From assembly GCA_947167535.1 (NCBI GenBank), contig CAMVIL010000063.1, positions 1-6,710 of the forward strand: a stretch of 6,710 nt of DNA. Reading direction: 5' to 3'. The stretch comes from an uncultured Ruminococcus sp. Its GTDB lineage: Bacteria > Bacillota > Clostridia > Oscillospirales > Ruminococcaceae. Each line of letters starts with the position of its first letter. Within the stretch, counting starts at the first letter, position 1. Under the pieces are notes generated by a model that was not told the origin of the DNA, did no database searches, and saw only the letters and a list, made by a program, of their open reading frames with translations. A program made the position numbers and the translations under genes. This document shows positions 1 to 5,781 of this stretch, piece by piece.

Positions 1-211
1 AGGAGATGTATATCGTCGCGAAGTCAGGCTGACCTGTTATCGGGCAGAGGCTCGTGAACTCCGGGCAGTTGAACTTTACAAAGTAGTCGCGGTCGGGGTG
101 CTTGTTCCGGAAGGTCTCAAGCACCTCAGGCGAATAGTCGGTGGCATAGCTGACGCCGCTGTTTCCAAGCAGCGTGATGCCCTCTGTTTCGCTCTTGCTT
201 CTTCCTGTCAT
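1..211 (-). CDS. queF: NADPH-dependent 7-cyano-7-deazaguanine (preQ0) reductase, N-terminal part
   Basis: QueF reduces the nitrile of preQ0 to the aminomethyl group of preQ1, the last free-base step before insertion into tRNA. Only the first 70 residues are in the window; the gene runs off the left edge. The fragment shows the family N-terminus: EGITLLGN at about residues 10-17, YSPEVLETF at 26-34, then [16 protein letters not shown] at 49-64. Cys56 corresponds to the nucleophilic cysteine that forms the thioimide with preQ0, and Asp63 to the general acid. I chose the ATG at 211-209 because AAAGGAG lies 7 nt upstream. Another in-frame ATG at 217-215 overlaps the queC stop as ATGA but sits 1 nt from the Shine-Dalgarno, too close for normal initiation. 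It is the last visible gene of the queD-queE-folE-queC-queF operon, and its ribosome binding site lies inside the end of queC. The short type (like Bacillus) is likely, but the total length cannot be seen. Confidence 0.95.
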   Translation of the reverse strand, partial: MTGRSKSETEGITLLGNSGVSYATDYSPEVLETFRNKHPDRDYFVKFNCPEFTSLCPITGQPDFATIYIS

Positions 212-213
212 GG

Positions 214-811
214 TCATTCTCCTTTCATGAGCGGGTCTTCGATACCGTTGGCACGGAATGCCGCTATCCTGTCACGGCAGGTGCCGCAGACTCCGCAGGG
301 GCGGTCGCTGCCCTCGTAGCAGCTCCATGTCAGCTGGTACGGCACGCCCAGTTCCGTGCCAATGCGTACACTCCGGGACGCGGGCGGCCAACTTGTCGGC
401 GGCCGCCGCGTCGTCGCTGTGGGCACCGTAGTAGATCACGCTGCAGTCGTTTGAAAGTGCGATGCTTGCCGCAGACGACAGGAACAGTCCGTTGCGGAAG
501 GGCACGTATGTCGAGACGGGTTTGCCGCCGGTCTTCTCCAGCTGTTCCGCGTAGCTCTCTTCAGGGATCTCCTCGTCAGAGCCCACCAGCAGCGAGCAGC
601 TGGAGTCTGCAAATATCGGTGCGAGGTCTAGCGTCTTCCACTCGACGCCGTAATAGGCGACCAGCTGTTTTGCCGCCTCGATCTCTTTCTTATGCTTCTG
701 TCCGTAGCTTATAGTCAGCGCAAGGACGTTCTCCGCACCGTATTCCTTCACCGCCATAGCAAGGCAGGTGGTGCTGTCAACGCCGCCGCTGAAAAGTACC
801 ATTGCTTTCAT
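214..811 (-). pseudogene. queC: 7-cyano-7-deazaguanine synthase, disrupted by internal deletion and frameshift
   Basis: QueC uses ATP and ammonia to turn 7-carboxy-7-deazaguanine into preQ0. The first frame (811 to about 404) is typical: MKAMVLFSGGVDSTTCL holds the PP-loop (SGGVDS at residues 8-13), followed by YVPFRNGLF and then VIYYGAHSDDAA. After this the family expects GNAYPDC(S/R)PEF and a stretch ending near MNKADIV; none of it is present. Family sequence resumes at about 369 in another frame with VRIGTELGVPYQLTWSCYEG and the zinc-binding CYEGSDRPCGVCGTC (four Cys), ending at the stop at 216-214. Only 34 nt separate the two matching parts where about 130 are expected, so roughly 98 nt (not a multiple of three) are missing. 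The first frame alone runs on with unrelated residues to a stop at 274-272. The ATG at 811 is preferred by family alignment; a GTG at 826 overlapping the folE stop is possible. Real loss or assembly error cannot be told apart here. Confidence 0.88.
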
Positions 812-822
812 TTTTATCTCAC

Positions 823-1383
823 TCACTTTATCATGTCTTTAAGCTCTTTGCTCGTGCGGAATTCGCCCAGCAGGGTAGTGGTCTCGGTTCTGGCGTTGGT
901 GTTCCTGATGCCGCGTGCAGTCATGCAGCTGTGGGAGCCGACTATCTTCACGCCGACGTCGGGAGTGTCCGCCGCCTCGGAGATTATCTCGGCGATATCT
1001 CTGCCGAGCCTTTCCTGAAGCTGCAGGCGCTTTGCTGCCATGTCGCATATTCTGGCGATCTTGCTGAGTCCCAGCACCTTTCCGTGGGGGACGTATCCCA
1101 CCGTGACGGTCATATCATACATCAGCGCGAGGTGATGCTCGCAGTAGCTGAAGACGGTGATGTCCTTCATGACGATGGCCTCATCGCATTCGGAAGGCTC
1201 TGCGGAGAAGGTCTTTCCGAACATCTGCGCTATCTCGTGATTGGAATATGCGGTGCCTTCCAGCACCTCTTCTATCATATCCGCCACCCGCGAGGGAGTC
1301 TCCACAAGACCCTCTCTCTTAGGGTCTTCGCCGATGGCTTCAAGCAGTCCTCTTATATGGTATTCAATCTTTTCTCTGTCCAT
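823..1383 (-). CDS. folE: GTP cyclohydrolase I
   Basis: FolE opens the imidazole ring of GTP and forms 7,8-dihydroneopterin triphosphate, the shared precursor of folate and 7-deazaguanines. The protein is about 186 residues, typical of the short bacterial form. Visible family motifs are ETPSRVADM at 28-36, the zinc site YCEHH (Cys81, His84), VGYVPHGKVLGLSKIARI around 95-112, QERLGRDI at 123-130, and SHSCMTARGI with the third zinc ligand Cys153. The ATG at 1383 is chosen because GAGGTG lies 6 nt upstream; an in-frame GTG at 1392 lies inside that Shine-Dalgarno. The start follows the queE stop after one base, so translation is probably coupled. Its place between queE and queC indicates that this copy supplies queuosine synthesis rather than, or as well as, folate. 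No damage is seen. Confidence 0.97.
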   Translation of the reverse strand: MDREKIEYHIRGLLEAIGEDPKREGLVETPSRVADMIEEVLEGTAYSNHEIAQMFGKTFSAEPSECDEAIVMKDITVFSYCEHHLALMYDMTVTVGYVPHGKVLGLSKIARICDMAAKRLQLQERLGRDIAEIISEAADTPDVGVKIVGSHSCMTARGIRNTNARTETTTLLGEFRTSKELKDMIK

Positions 1384-1384
1384 T

Positions 1385-2050
1385 TCAAACACCTCTCATT
1401 TCGGGGTCCCAGATCAGCTTGTGAAGTTGCAGCTGCAGTCTTACATTTCCCAGCTTGCGCTCTTTCATGAACTCCACTATCTCCGCAGGTTCTATCCTGC
1501 CGAAAACGGGACTGAAAAAGATCTCGCAGCACGGGGAATACTCTTCTATTATCTGCTCGGCTCTGTAAAGATCTTGCCGCGAGCCGCAGACGAATTTCAG
1601 CGTGTCATAGGACTGCAGCAGCGGCAGGTTCTCCAAGCACATGAAACGCTCCATCTTGCTTGAAGGCAGCTTGTAGTCCATGGTAATGACAGGTCTGTGT
1701 TTCTCGATAAACGGTGCTATGGGAACGCTGCCGTTCGTCTCTATCTCCACCCGCAGTCCCAGTCGGGAGAGCGCGTCGATAAGTTCCACCATACCCTCCT
1801 GTAACAGCGGCTCTCCGCCTGTAAGGGTGACGTCCCGTACTCCCTGTGCTATGGCGTCTTCCGCTATCGCCGTAAGGGTGGACTTGTTCACCTTAGTGTG
1901 GGGCGCGTCCTTGCCGTTTGCCCACATGGTGTCGCACCAGTCGCAGCGGAGATTGCACCCCGCGAATCTGAGAAACAGCGCAAGCTCACCTGCGCGCTGA
2001 CCCTCGCCGTTTATGCTGATAAAATGCTCGACAAGTCTGAAACTGCTCAT
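1385..2050 (-). CDS. queE: 7-carboxy-7-deazaguanine (CDG) synthase, radical SAM enzyme
   Basis: QueE rearranges 6-carboxy-5,6,7,8-tetrahydropterin to 7-carboxy-7-deazaguanine, using a [4Fe-4S] cluster, S-adenosylmethionine and Mg2+. The 221-residue protein begins with the family signature FISINGEGQRAGELALFLRFAGCNLRCDWCDT. The cluster cysteines are Cys32, Cys36 and Cys39 in the CX3CX2C pattern typical of the family. TGGEPLLQ near residues 77-84 is the SAM-binding GGE motif, and ETNGS near 104-108 is also conserved. The ATG at 2050 is preceded by GAGGTG at a 6-nt distance, a site that overlaps the end of queD; the queD stop is only 3 nt upstream. The C-terminus overlaps the ribosome binding site of folE. 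The gene is intact and of ordinary length. Confidence 0.97.
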   Translation of the reverse strand: MSSFRLVEHFISINGEGQRAGELALFLRFAGCNLRCDWCDTMWANGKDAPHTKVNKSTLTAIAEDAIAQGVRDVTLTGGEPLLQEGMVELIDALSRLGLRVEIETNGSVPIAPFIEKHRPVITMDYKLPSSKMERFMCLENLPLLQSYDTLKFVCGSRQDLYRAEQIIEEYSPCCEIFFSPVFGRIEPAEIVEFMKERKLGNVRLQLQLHKLIWDPEMRGV

Positions 2051-2053
2051 ACA

Positions 2054-2473
2054 TCACACCTCATATACCGCGCAGTTGTCGGGGGTCTCGTAGACCGTCA
2101 CCGAGGTGATGTTAAGCCCCTTGTCACGAAGCAGTCCGAAGAAGTGCTCGGCGAAGTTTTCTGCGGTGGGTCGGAAGGGCACTTCGGTGAGGCTGAATCC
2201 CTCGCTCTTCAGAGCGTTCACCGTCTCGGGTCTGAGGCTGTCCGACTCGTAGATGAGCGTGTGGTCGAAGCTGTCAGCGATAGCTCTCACGGCTTTCTTG
2301 AAGTCGCCGAAATCTATTATCATACCACGCTTCTCGCCCTCTTTCTGGAGCGTGCTCCCGGATATCTCCGCCTCGATGCACCAGCGGTGACCGTGTATGT
2401 TGGCGCACTTTCCGTTGTAGCCAGAAAGAAAATGTGCGCTGTCGAATTCTGCTTTTGTTTTCAGCTTGTACAT
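2054..2473 (-). CDS. queD: 6-carboxy-5,6,7,8-tetrahydropterin synthase
   Basis: QueD converts dihydroneopterin triphosphate into 6-carboxytetrahydropterin in the queuosine pathway. The 139-residue protein is full length. Zinc ligands are His14 (DSAHFL), His27 and His29 (NIHGHRW). Cys23 four residues before is the catalytic cysteine of the QueD subgroup of the PTPS fold and argues against a biopterin-type enzyme. IIDFGDFKKAV, FDHTLIYE and PTAENFAEHF are further family motifs. The ATG at 2473 is chosen because GGAG lies 6 nt upstream and family homology begins at MYKLKTKAEF. The reading frame stays open upstream to 2605, but that stretch is the structured leader and terminator, not coding sequence. 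This is the first gene of the operon and the one directly controlled by the leader. Confidence 0.97.
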   Translation of the reverse strand: MYKLKTKAEFDSAHFLSGYNGKCANIHGHRWCIEAEISGSTLQKEGEKRGMIIDFGDFKKAVRAIADSFDHTLIYESDSLRPETVNALKSEGFSLTEVPFRPTAENFAEHFFGLLRDKGLNITSVTVYETPDNCAVYEV

Positions 2474-2486
2474 ATCATTCTCCAAT

Positions 2487-2512
2487 AAAAAAAGCCTGCA
2501 ATGATCGCAGGC
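2487..2512 (-). terminator. Leader attenuator (intrinsic terminator) before queD
   Basis: GCCTGC (2512-2507) and GCAGGC (2499-2494) form a perfect 6-bp stem with a 7-nt loop, followed directly by seven T residues (2493-2487). It lies between the promoter and the queD Shine-Dalgarno (GGAG, 2483-2480), so it can only act as a conditional terminator for the operon. The flanking ATTCT (2517-2513) can also pair with AGAAT (2481-2477), which would extend the hairpin over part of the ribosome binding site. Confidence 0.88.
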
Positions 2513-2605
2513 AGAATCACACACGGCAACTCTCGATGCCGTGAACTCAAACGTGAAAATGCCCTGGTTTTGTTTTACGACAGGATGGCGCAAACGAACT
2601 GTCAA
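2513..2605 (-). ncRNA. Probable preQ1 riboswitch aptamer, possibly class III-like
   Basis: The predicted transcript begins near 2605 and runs about 130 nt before queD. Seen in the sequence: a 5-bp stem GACAG/CTGTC (2603-2599 with 2583-2579) at the extreme 5' end with a 15-nt loop; an A-rich strand AAAACAAAACC (about 2577-2566); then CAGGGCA (2566-2560); then a 7-bp hairpin CACGGCA/TGCCGTG (2543-2537 with 2528-2522, 8-nt loop); then the terminator. CAGGGCA can pair with TGCCTG (2513-2508) with one bulged G, giving an antiterminator that excludes the terminator stem. Control of queuosine operons by preQ1 riboswitches is established. A small pseudoknot core plus a separate downstream arm recalls class III, reported from Ruminococcaceae. 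The class is my inference; it does not look like the very short class I. Confidence 0.7.
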
Positions 2606-2610
2606 CTTAC

Positions 2611-2639
2611 ATTATACCACTTTATATAAAGCGGGTCAA
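2611..2639 (-). promoter_or_regulatory. Sigma-A promoter of the queuosine operon
   Basis: TTGACC (2639-2634) and TATAAT (2616-2611) are separated by 17 nt, with a predicted start near 2605. A/T-only sequence just upstream (about 2640-2655) could act as an UP element. With a near-consensus promoter, control probably rests on the leader rather than on initiation. Confidence 0.9.
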
Positions 2640-2668
2640 TTAATTTATTATTAATTTTCGGTCAACGT

Positions 2669-3157
2669 CTAAAAAACGTCGTCGGTCAGGATATCTATAT
2701 CCGCCACGTCATCAAGCTCCACCGTGATACCGCCGACGGTCACACGTCCGAAGACCGTGTCAAGCTCCGTCACCGTTCCCGAAACGGTGACATACTTTCC
2801 GCGTATCATGAAATGCTCGCTGTTCTCGTCGGTGCAGGGGGTGTAGTAGGTCAGCGCCGCCTGTATCTGCTTGTCGCGGGCGTCCTGCAGGGTGGGGATC
2901 ATCCTGTGCAGGATATCCAGCTTCCGGTCGAGCTCGGCGGCCTCGCTTTCGGAGAGGAGCTTTCGCTCGACGTATAGCTCCTGCTTGGCGCCGACCGCGT
3001 CGCCGAAGCCTGTCAGCGCGTCAAATGGCGCGAATATCTTCGCCCGCCTGCCGATGTCCATGAACGGGTGCCTGATGTAAAAGCTGTCGAATTTTTCATG
3101 GCGGGGTCTGCCTTTTTCGGCAACGCCCGCGTACCTGAACTGCTCGGGCGGGGGCAT
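2669..3157 (-). CDS. YolD-like family protein
   Basis: The 162-residue protein matches the pattern of YolD-like proteins of Firmicutes: RHPFMDIGRRAKIFAPFDALTGFGDAV at about residues 29-55 (the usual HPxM..xRAxxFxPFxALTGY), a charged helix with LSESEAAELDRKL, and a beta-rich C-terminal half with YVTVSGTVTELDTVFGRVTVGGITVELDDVADI. The biochemical role is not settled. YolD genes commonly sit beside Y-family (UvrX/UmuC-like) polymerases and are linked to SOS-type responses. It follows the S24 repressor gene by 47 nt and probably shares its promoter. The ATG at 3157 has AGGAG only 2 nt upstream, which is unusually close. The next in-frame ATG (3061) is inside the conserved motif, and no GTG or TTG lies between, so I keep 3157. 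No convincing terminator follows the stop. Confidence 0.85.
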   Translation of the reverse strand: MPPPEQFRYAGVAEKGRPRHEKFDSFYIRHPFMDIGRRAKIFAPFDALTGFGDAVGAKQELYVERKLLSESEAAELDRKLDILHRMIPTLQDARDKQIQAALTYYTPCTDENSEHFMIRGKYVTVSGTVTELDTVFGRVTVGGITVELDDVADIDILTDDVF

Positions 3158-3204
3158 TTCTCCTATGCTTCTGTACTTAATAACATCACCGCCTTGTGCC
3201 TGAG

Positions 3205-4002
3205 TCAGTCAGGCCTGTGCAGAGAAAAGTATCTGTTTACGTCTTCGTCGGAAGCGATGTCGTCGGGGTCGAGCACGCCGACGACTTTTCCGATAAAGAA
3301 CACGCTTTCGTCATCGCTGAATCTCATGGGCTTGTACTTCGCATTGAGCGAATGCAGCCCGTCCTCGCGGTACTCCTTGACGTAGGTCTCGTTGCCCACG
3401 ATGAATGCGCCTATCTCGCCCTCGGAAAGTCTGGGGCAGTCGGGGAAGCGCTGTACCAGCACCATGTCTCCGTCGCGGAAGTCCGGCTCCATGCTGTCGC
3501 CGTTGACGCTGAACACGCAGTCGGCGGAATCCACGAGCTCCGACGAGTAGAGATAGATAGGCTCGCCTTCGTCCTCGAAGTCGGTGGGGTCGCCGACGCC
3601 CGCCGCCAGAGACCTGCTGAAATATGTAAGCTCGGTGATGTCGGGACATTCCTCCAGCGACTCCACATACCCAAGGGATGCCGCCAGCTTGTCAACGGCA
3701 TACTTGTGTCCCTCTGACAGCGAGCGGTACTTATCCAGCAGCAGCTTTTCGCGCTCAGAATATCTCAGCATGGGGTCGTCGGCGTCGAACAGCTCGTAGA
3801 GAGTTATCCCCAGAGCCCCGCATATCGGCAGGAAGAGGTCGATGTTCGGCTTTGAGAAGCCGGTCTCCCAGTTGCTGACGGCATTCGGCTTGACACCTAT
3901 CCTGCGTGCCAGCTCCTTCTGCTCGATGCCGAGCCGTTCTCTGTATTTTCTGATACTTCGGCAGACAACGGGTATCTGCTTTGCGGTCTTGATCCCGGAC
4001 AT
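3205..4002 (-). CDS. LexA/HdiR-like repressor: XRE helix-turn-helix plus S24 self-cleaving domain
   Basis: This 265-residue protein has an N-terminal XRE DNA-binding domain at about 13-72 (LGIEQKELARRIGVKPNAVSNWETG is the helix-turn-helix) and a C-terminal S24 peptidase domain at about 125-250. The nucleophile is Ser170 in NGDSMEPDFRDGD and the general base Lys209 in ETYVKEYRED. Ala134-Gly135 in SLAAGVG is the likely self-cleavage site. By family knowledge such proteins repress DNA-damage or stress genes until RecA-stimulated cleavage; Lactococcus HdiR is the closest described type. The ATG at 4002 has AAAGGAG 7 nt upstream. The gene has its own perfect promoter containing inverted repeats, so autorepression is likely. 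It differs from housekeeping LexA in its XRE rather than winged-helix DNA-binding domain. A prophage origin is possible, but no other phage genes are seen. Confidence 0.93.
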   Translation of the reverse strand: MSGIKTAKQIPVVCRSIRKYRERLGIEQKELARRIGVKPNAVSNWETGFSKPNIDLFLPICGALGITLYELFDADDPMLRYSEREKLLLDKYRSLSEGHKYAVDKLAASLGYVESLEECPDITELTYFSRSLAAGVGDPTDFEDEGEPIYLYSSELVDSADCVFSVNGDSMEPDFRDGDMVLVQRFPDCPRLSEGEIGAFIVGNETYVKEYREDGLHSLNAKYKPMRFSDDESVFFIGKVVGVLDPDDIASDEDVNRYFSLHRPD

Positions 4003-4055
4003 GGTGATGCTCCTTTCGACAGCAAGGATTTTGTACTGAATGCTTATCTAACGAT

Positions 4056-4084
4056 ATTATAACACAAAAATCTTGATGTGTCAA
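4056..4084 (-). promoter_or_regulatory. Consensus sigma-A promoter of the S24 repressor-yolD unit
   Basis: TTGACA (4084-4079) and TATAAT (4061-4056) are both perfect consensus hexamers at the optimal 17-nt spacing. A promoter this strong in front of a repressor gene implies tight repression, and the -35 hexamer lies inside the inverted repeats described at 4071-4109. Confidence 0.93.
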
Positions 4085-4109
4085 GAGGGCGGGGAAGTAT
4101 CTTGACACA
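4071..4109 (-). promoter_or_regulatory. Probable operator of the S24 repressor
   Basis: Two overlapping symmetries are seen. TCTTGA-CACA-TCAAGA (4086-4071) is a perfect palindrome with 6-bp arms and a 4-nt spacer, covering the -35 hexamer. In addition TGTGTCAAGA (4109-4100) and TCTTGACACA (4086-4077) are perfect 10-bp inverted arms 13 nt apart. So three TCAAGA half-sites lie around the -35. Binding by the adjacent XRE-S24 protein is inferred from position and symmetry. Confidence 0.75.
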
Positions 4110-4113
4110 GGCA

Positions 4114-4155
4114 TGAAAAAGCTCCTCCGAAGCCGCGTCTGCTTCGGGGGAGCTT
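4114..4155 (-). terminator. Intrinsic terminator after the sigma/membrane-protein operon
   Basis: Reading the minus strand, the arms at 4155-4141 and 4133-4119 form a 15-bp stem with one G-T wobble and a 7-nt loop. The last pairs of the stem merge into a TTTTT run ending at about 4116. It lies 34 nt after the stop of the membrane-protein gene and separates that operon from the S24 promoter. No T-run follows on the plus strand, so it is directional. Confidence 0.92.
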
Positions 4156-4189
4156 GGATATTCTATGGTCGATCGCTTAAATGTCTGTT

Positions 4190-5233
4190 CTATTGTACAG
4201 TAAATCTCTTGCCGCAGATGGTGACGGCGGTGACGCTCTTTGAATCTATCAGGTGACCGAAGGTAAGGTGCGCTTCGTTGATGTGTCCGATGTTCTCATC
4301 ATTATCGCCGTTGATAAACTCGGAGCCTATATCAATGTCATCTTCCTCCGAGCGGAGCGAATCGTCAAGAATAGCGGTGCTGCCGTCGGCATATTCCAGC
4401 TCGATGTGGCTTAGCAGGTCGTCGGTTTTGTATTCGCTTTCGGTACCGCCCTCGTACTTCGACGGGTCGAACTGTACATCTCCAAGTTTCAGACCGAAGT
4501 CCCACAGCTCCAGCTGCTCGCCGTCCTCGCTTGCAAATTTGATGTTATCGAAGTTCTTCTCCAATGTCAGATCAAACTCCGCTATCTTCTCTCCATCATC
4601 GCCAAGCTCTTCGCTTACGACCGCCTCTAAGGGCAGAGTGATGTTTTCGGCGTATTCGTAAAGCTCCGACTCCAGGCTCATTAACAGCATTCCGTCCTCA
4701 GCGCCCACGCTTTCGGCAAAGGCGCCTGCGTACTCCCAATTCTTATCGTTTATGAAAAGACCGCTGGAAGGACCAATATTTGAGGAGTCGCTTACCAGTT
4801 TCTCGCCGTATTCATCGGTAGGCGCGGCTGTGGCTATCACGCAGAAGTTTTTGCCGTTGAACAGCGCCGTGTCGATGGTGATGTCGAAGTGCTTGCCCTT
4901 TATCACCTGACCGTTGATAAGTCCGCGGCTTTCAAGCTCCTTTGCGGTGTCCTGACCCAAGAAGCTGCCGATGCTCCTGCCGTGATCGAAAGCATAGGTC
5001 GCCGCGCCCGCCGTGATACCCAAAGTCATCGCCGCCGCCAGTGCTATTATCAGCGCCGTGCTCTTTTTCTTGATCGTACCTTTCATAGTTGTCTTCTCCT
5101 TTTTGCAGATCCGTTTTGTTATCTGCCCGGCAGAGAAGGGGTCGGCGGGAAGGTCTATGCCTTCCGTAAGTTTATCGAGTGTGACGGGATCGAGTTCTTC
5201 AAAAGCTATGCTGAGTTCCTTTTCAATATTCAT
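4190..5233 (-). CDS. Single-pass membrane protein, putative anti-sigma factor or sensor
   Basis: I do not recognise a named family. The 347-residue protein has a charged N-terminal segment of about 55 residues, a single hydrophobic stretch (STALIIALAAAMTLGITAGAATYAF, about 57-81) preceded by KGTIKKK, and a large acidic C-terminal domain of about 265 residues, predicted outside the cell by the positive-inside rule. That topology, and the ATGA overlap with the upstream ECF sigma gene, fit an anti-sigma factor or regulator of DUF4179-like architecture. No zinc-binding HxxxCxxC anti-sigma motif is seen. The ATG at 5233 is chosen because GGAGG sits 7 nt upstream; a TTG at 5239 is open but less likely. 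A second strong ribosome binding site inside the gene precedes Met50. A terminator follows. Function is inferred mainly from context. Confidence 0.8.
   Translation of the reverse strand: MNIEKELSIAFEELDPVTLDKLTEGIDLPADPFSAGQITKRICKKEKTTMKGTIKKKSTALIIALAAAMTLGITAGAATYAFDHGRSIGSFLGQDTAKELESRGLINGQVIKGKHFDITIDTALFNGKNFCVIATAAPTDEYGEKLVSDSSNIGPSSGLFINDKNWEYAGAFAESVGAEDGMLLMSLESELYEYAENITLPLEAVVSEELGDDGEKIAEFDLTLEKNFDNIKFASEDGEQLELWDFGLKLGDVQFDPSKYEGGTESEYKTDDLLSHIELEYADGSTAILDDSLRSEEDDIDIGSEFINGDNDENIGHINEAHLTFGHLIDSKSVTAVTICGKRFTVQ
5084..5101 (-). promoter_or_regulatory. Internal ribosome binding site and possible second start
   Basis: AAGGAG (5101-5096) lies 9 nt before an in-frame ATG (5086-5084) of the membrane-protein gene. 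Starting there gives MKGTIKKKSTALIIALAAAM, a typical signal-anchor or signal-peptide N-terminus, and would produce a form without the cytoplasmic segment expected to bind the sigma factor. Confidence 0.5.
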
Positions 5234-5763
5234 AGCCAACCCTCCATTTCTTTGCCGAGTTTCTTGAGTGCCCTGCTTATACGCTTGCGAACGAGCTGCT
5301 CGCTCATGCCGAGCCGCGAAGCTATCTCCGCGTGGGGCATACCGTAGAAGTACCTCATGACAACAGCCTTGCGGTCGTCGTCGCTAAGCTTCGATACCTT
5401 GTGAAGCAGCTCGCGGCGTGCGAGCCTGCGCTCGGGAGTGTCTTCGTCCGCGAGTTCGGGAGTATCATCCAGCGTGAGCTCGTTCTCCCTGCGGGAGAGC
5501 TGTCCGCGCCTGTTTTTCGCGAGGCTCTTCGCCAGCAGGCAGATGTAAGCCTTGATGCTTCCGCGTCTGAGATCGACTCTGCCGCTGTCCTGCCAGAAAC
5601 GTATGAACACATCGTCCACCGTTTCCTCGATATCCTCATCGGGATACCCCGCAAGCTTGTCGCGGACGATGGCGTAGACATATGCGCTGTATTTCTCTGC
5701 GGTAATGCCTACCGCGCGTTCGGAGTCGGTCGTGTACAGTTCTAAAAGCTCCGCGTCGCTCAC
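5230..5763 (-). CDS. ECF-type RNA polymerase sigma factor
   Basis: The 177-residue protein has the two-domain layout of extracytoplasmic-function sigma factors. Region 2 lies at about 18-88 (AEKYSAYVYAIVRDKL, EDIEETVDDVFIRFWQ, SIKAYICLLAKSLAKNRRG). A charged linker with tandem DE residues follows. Region 4 is at about 118-172, with LSDDDRKAVVMRYFYGMPHAEIASRLGMSEQLVRKRISRALKKL as the helix-turn-helix that reads the -35 element. The GTG at 5763 is preferred because GAGGTG lies 7 nt upstream; the GTG at 5769 directly abuts that site. The stop overlaps the start of the membrane protein as ATGA, so the two are translationally coupled and probably form a sigma/anti-sigma pair. The regulon is unknown; the membrane cellulase gene upstream is a candidate only by proximity. 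Its own promoter is unclear. Confidence 0.93.
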   Translation of the reverse strand: MSDAELLELYTTDSERAVGITAEKYSAYVYAIVRDKLAGYPDEDIEETVDDVFIRFWQDSGRVDLRRGSIKAYICLLAKSLAKNRRGQLSRRENELTLDDTPELADEDTPERRLARRELLHKVSKLSDDDRKAVVMRYFYGMPHAEIASRLGMSEQLVRKRISRALKKLGKEMEGWL

Positions 5764-5781
5764 GGGCACTCACCTCTTGTT

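Noticed and set aside
360..410. Programmed ribosomal frameshift in queC
   Set aside because: No slippery heptamer is seen, and conserved residues are missing as well as the frame changing, so a frameshift alone would not restore the enzyme.
802..2488. Long open frames on the plus strand opposite folE, queE and queD (for example 802-1470, 1241-1663, 1898-2488)
   Set aside because: They are antiparallel to clearly conserved enzymes, show no family-like sequence, and have no promoter or ribosome binding site; they reflect codon bias of the real genes.
2474..2605. N-terminal extension of QueD by 44 residues from a GTG at 2605
   Set aside because: The stretch contains the aptamer region and the terminator, has no Shine-Dalgarno at its start, and family homology begins at the ATG at 2473, which has a good GGAG.
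4010..4110. Classical Firmicute LexA (SOS) box at the S24 repressor promoter
   Set aside because: No GAAC-N4-GTTC type site is found; the symmetry present is built from TCAAGA half-sites instead.
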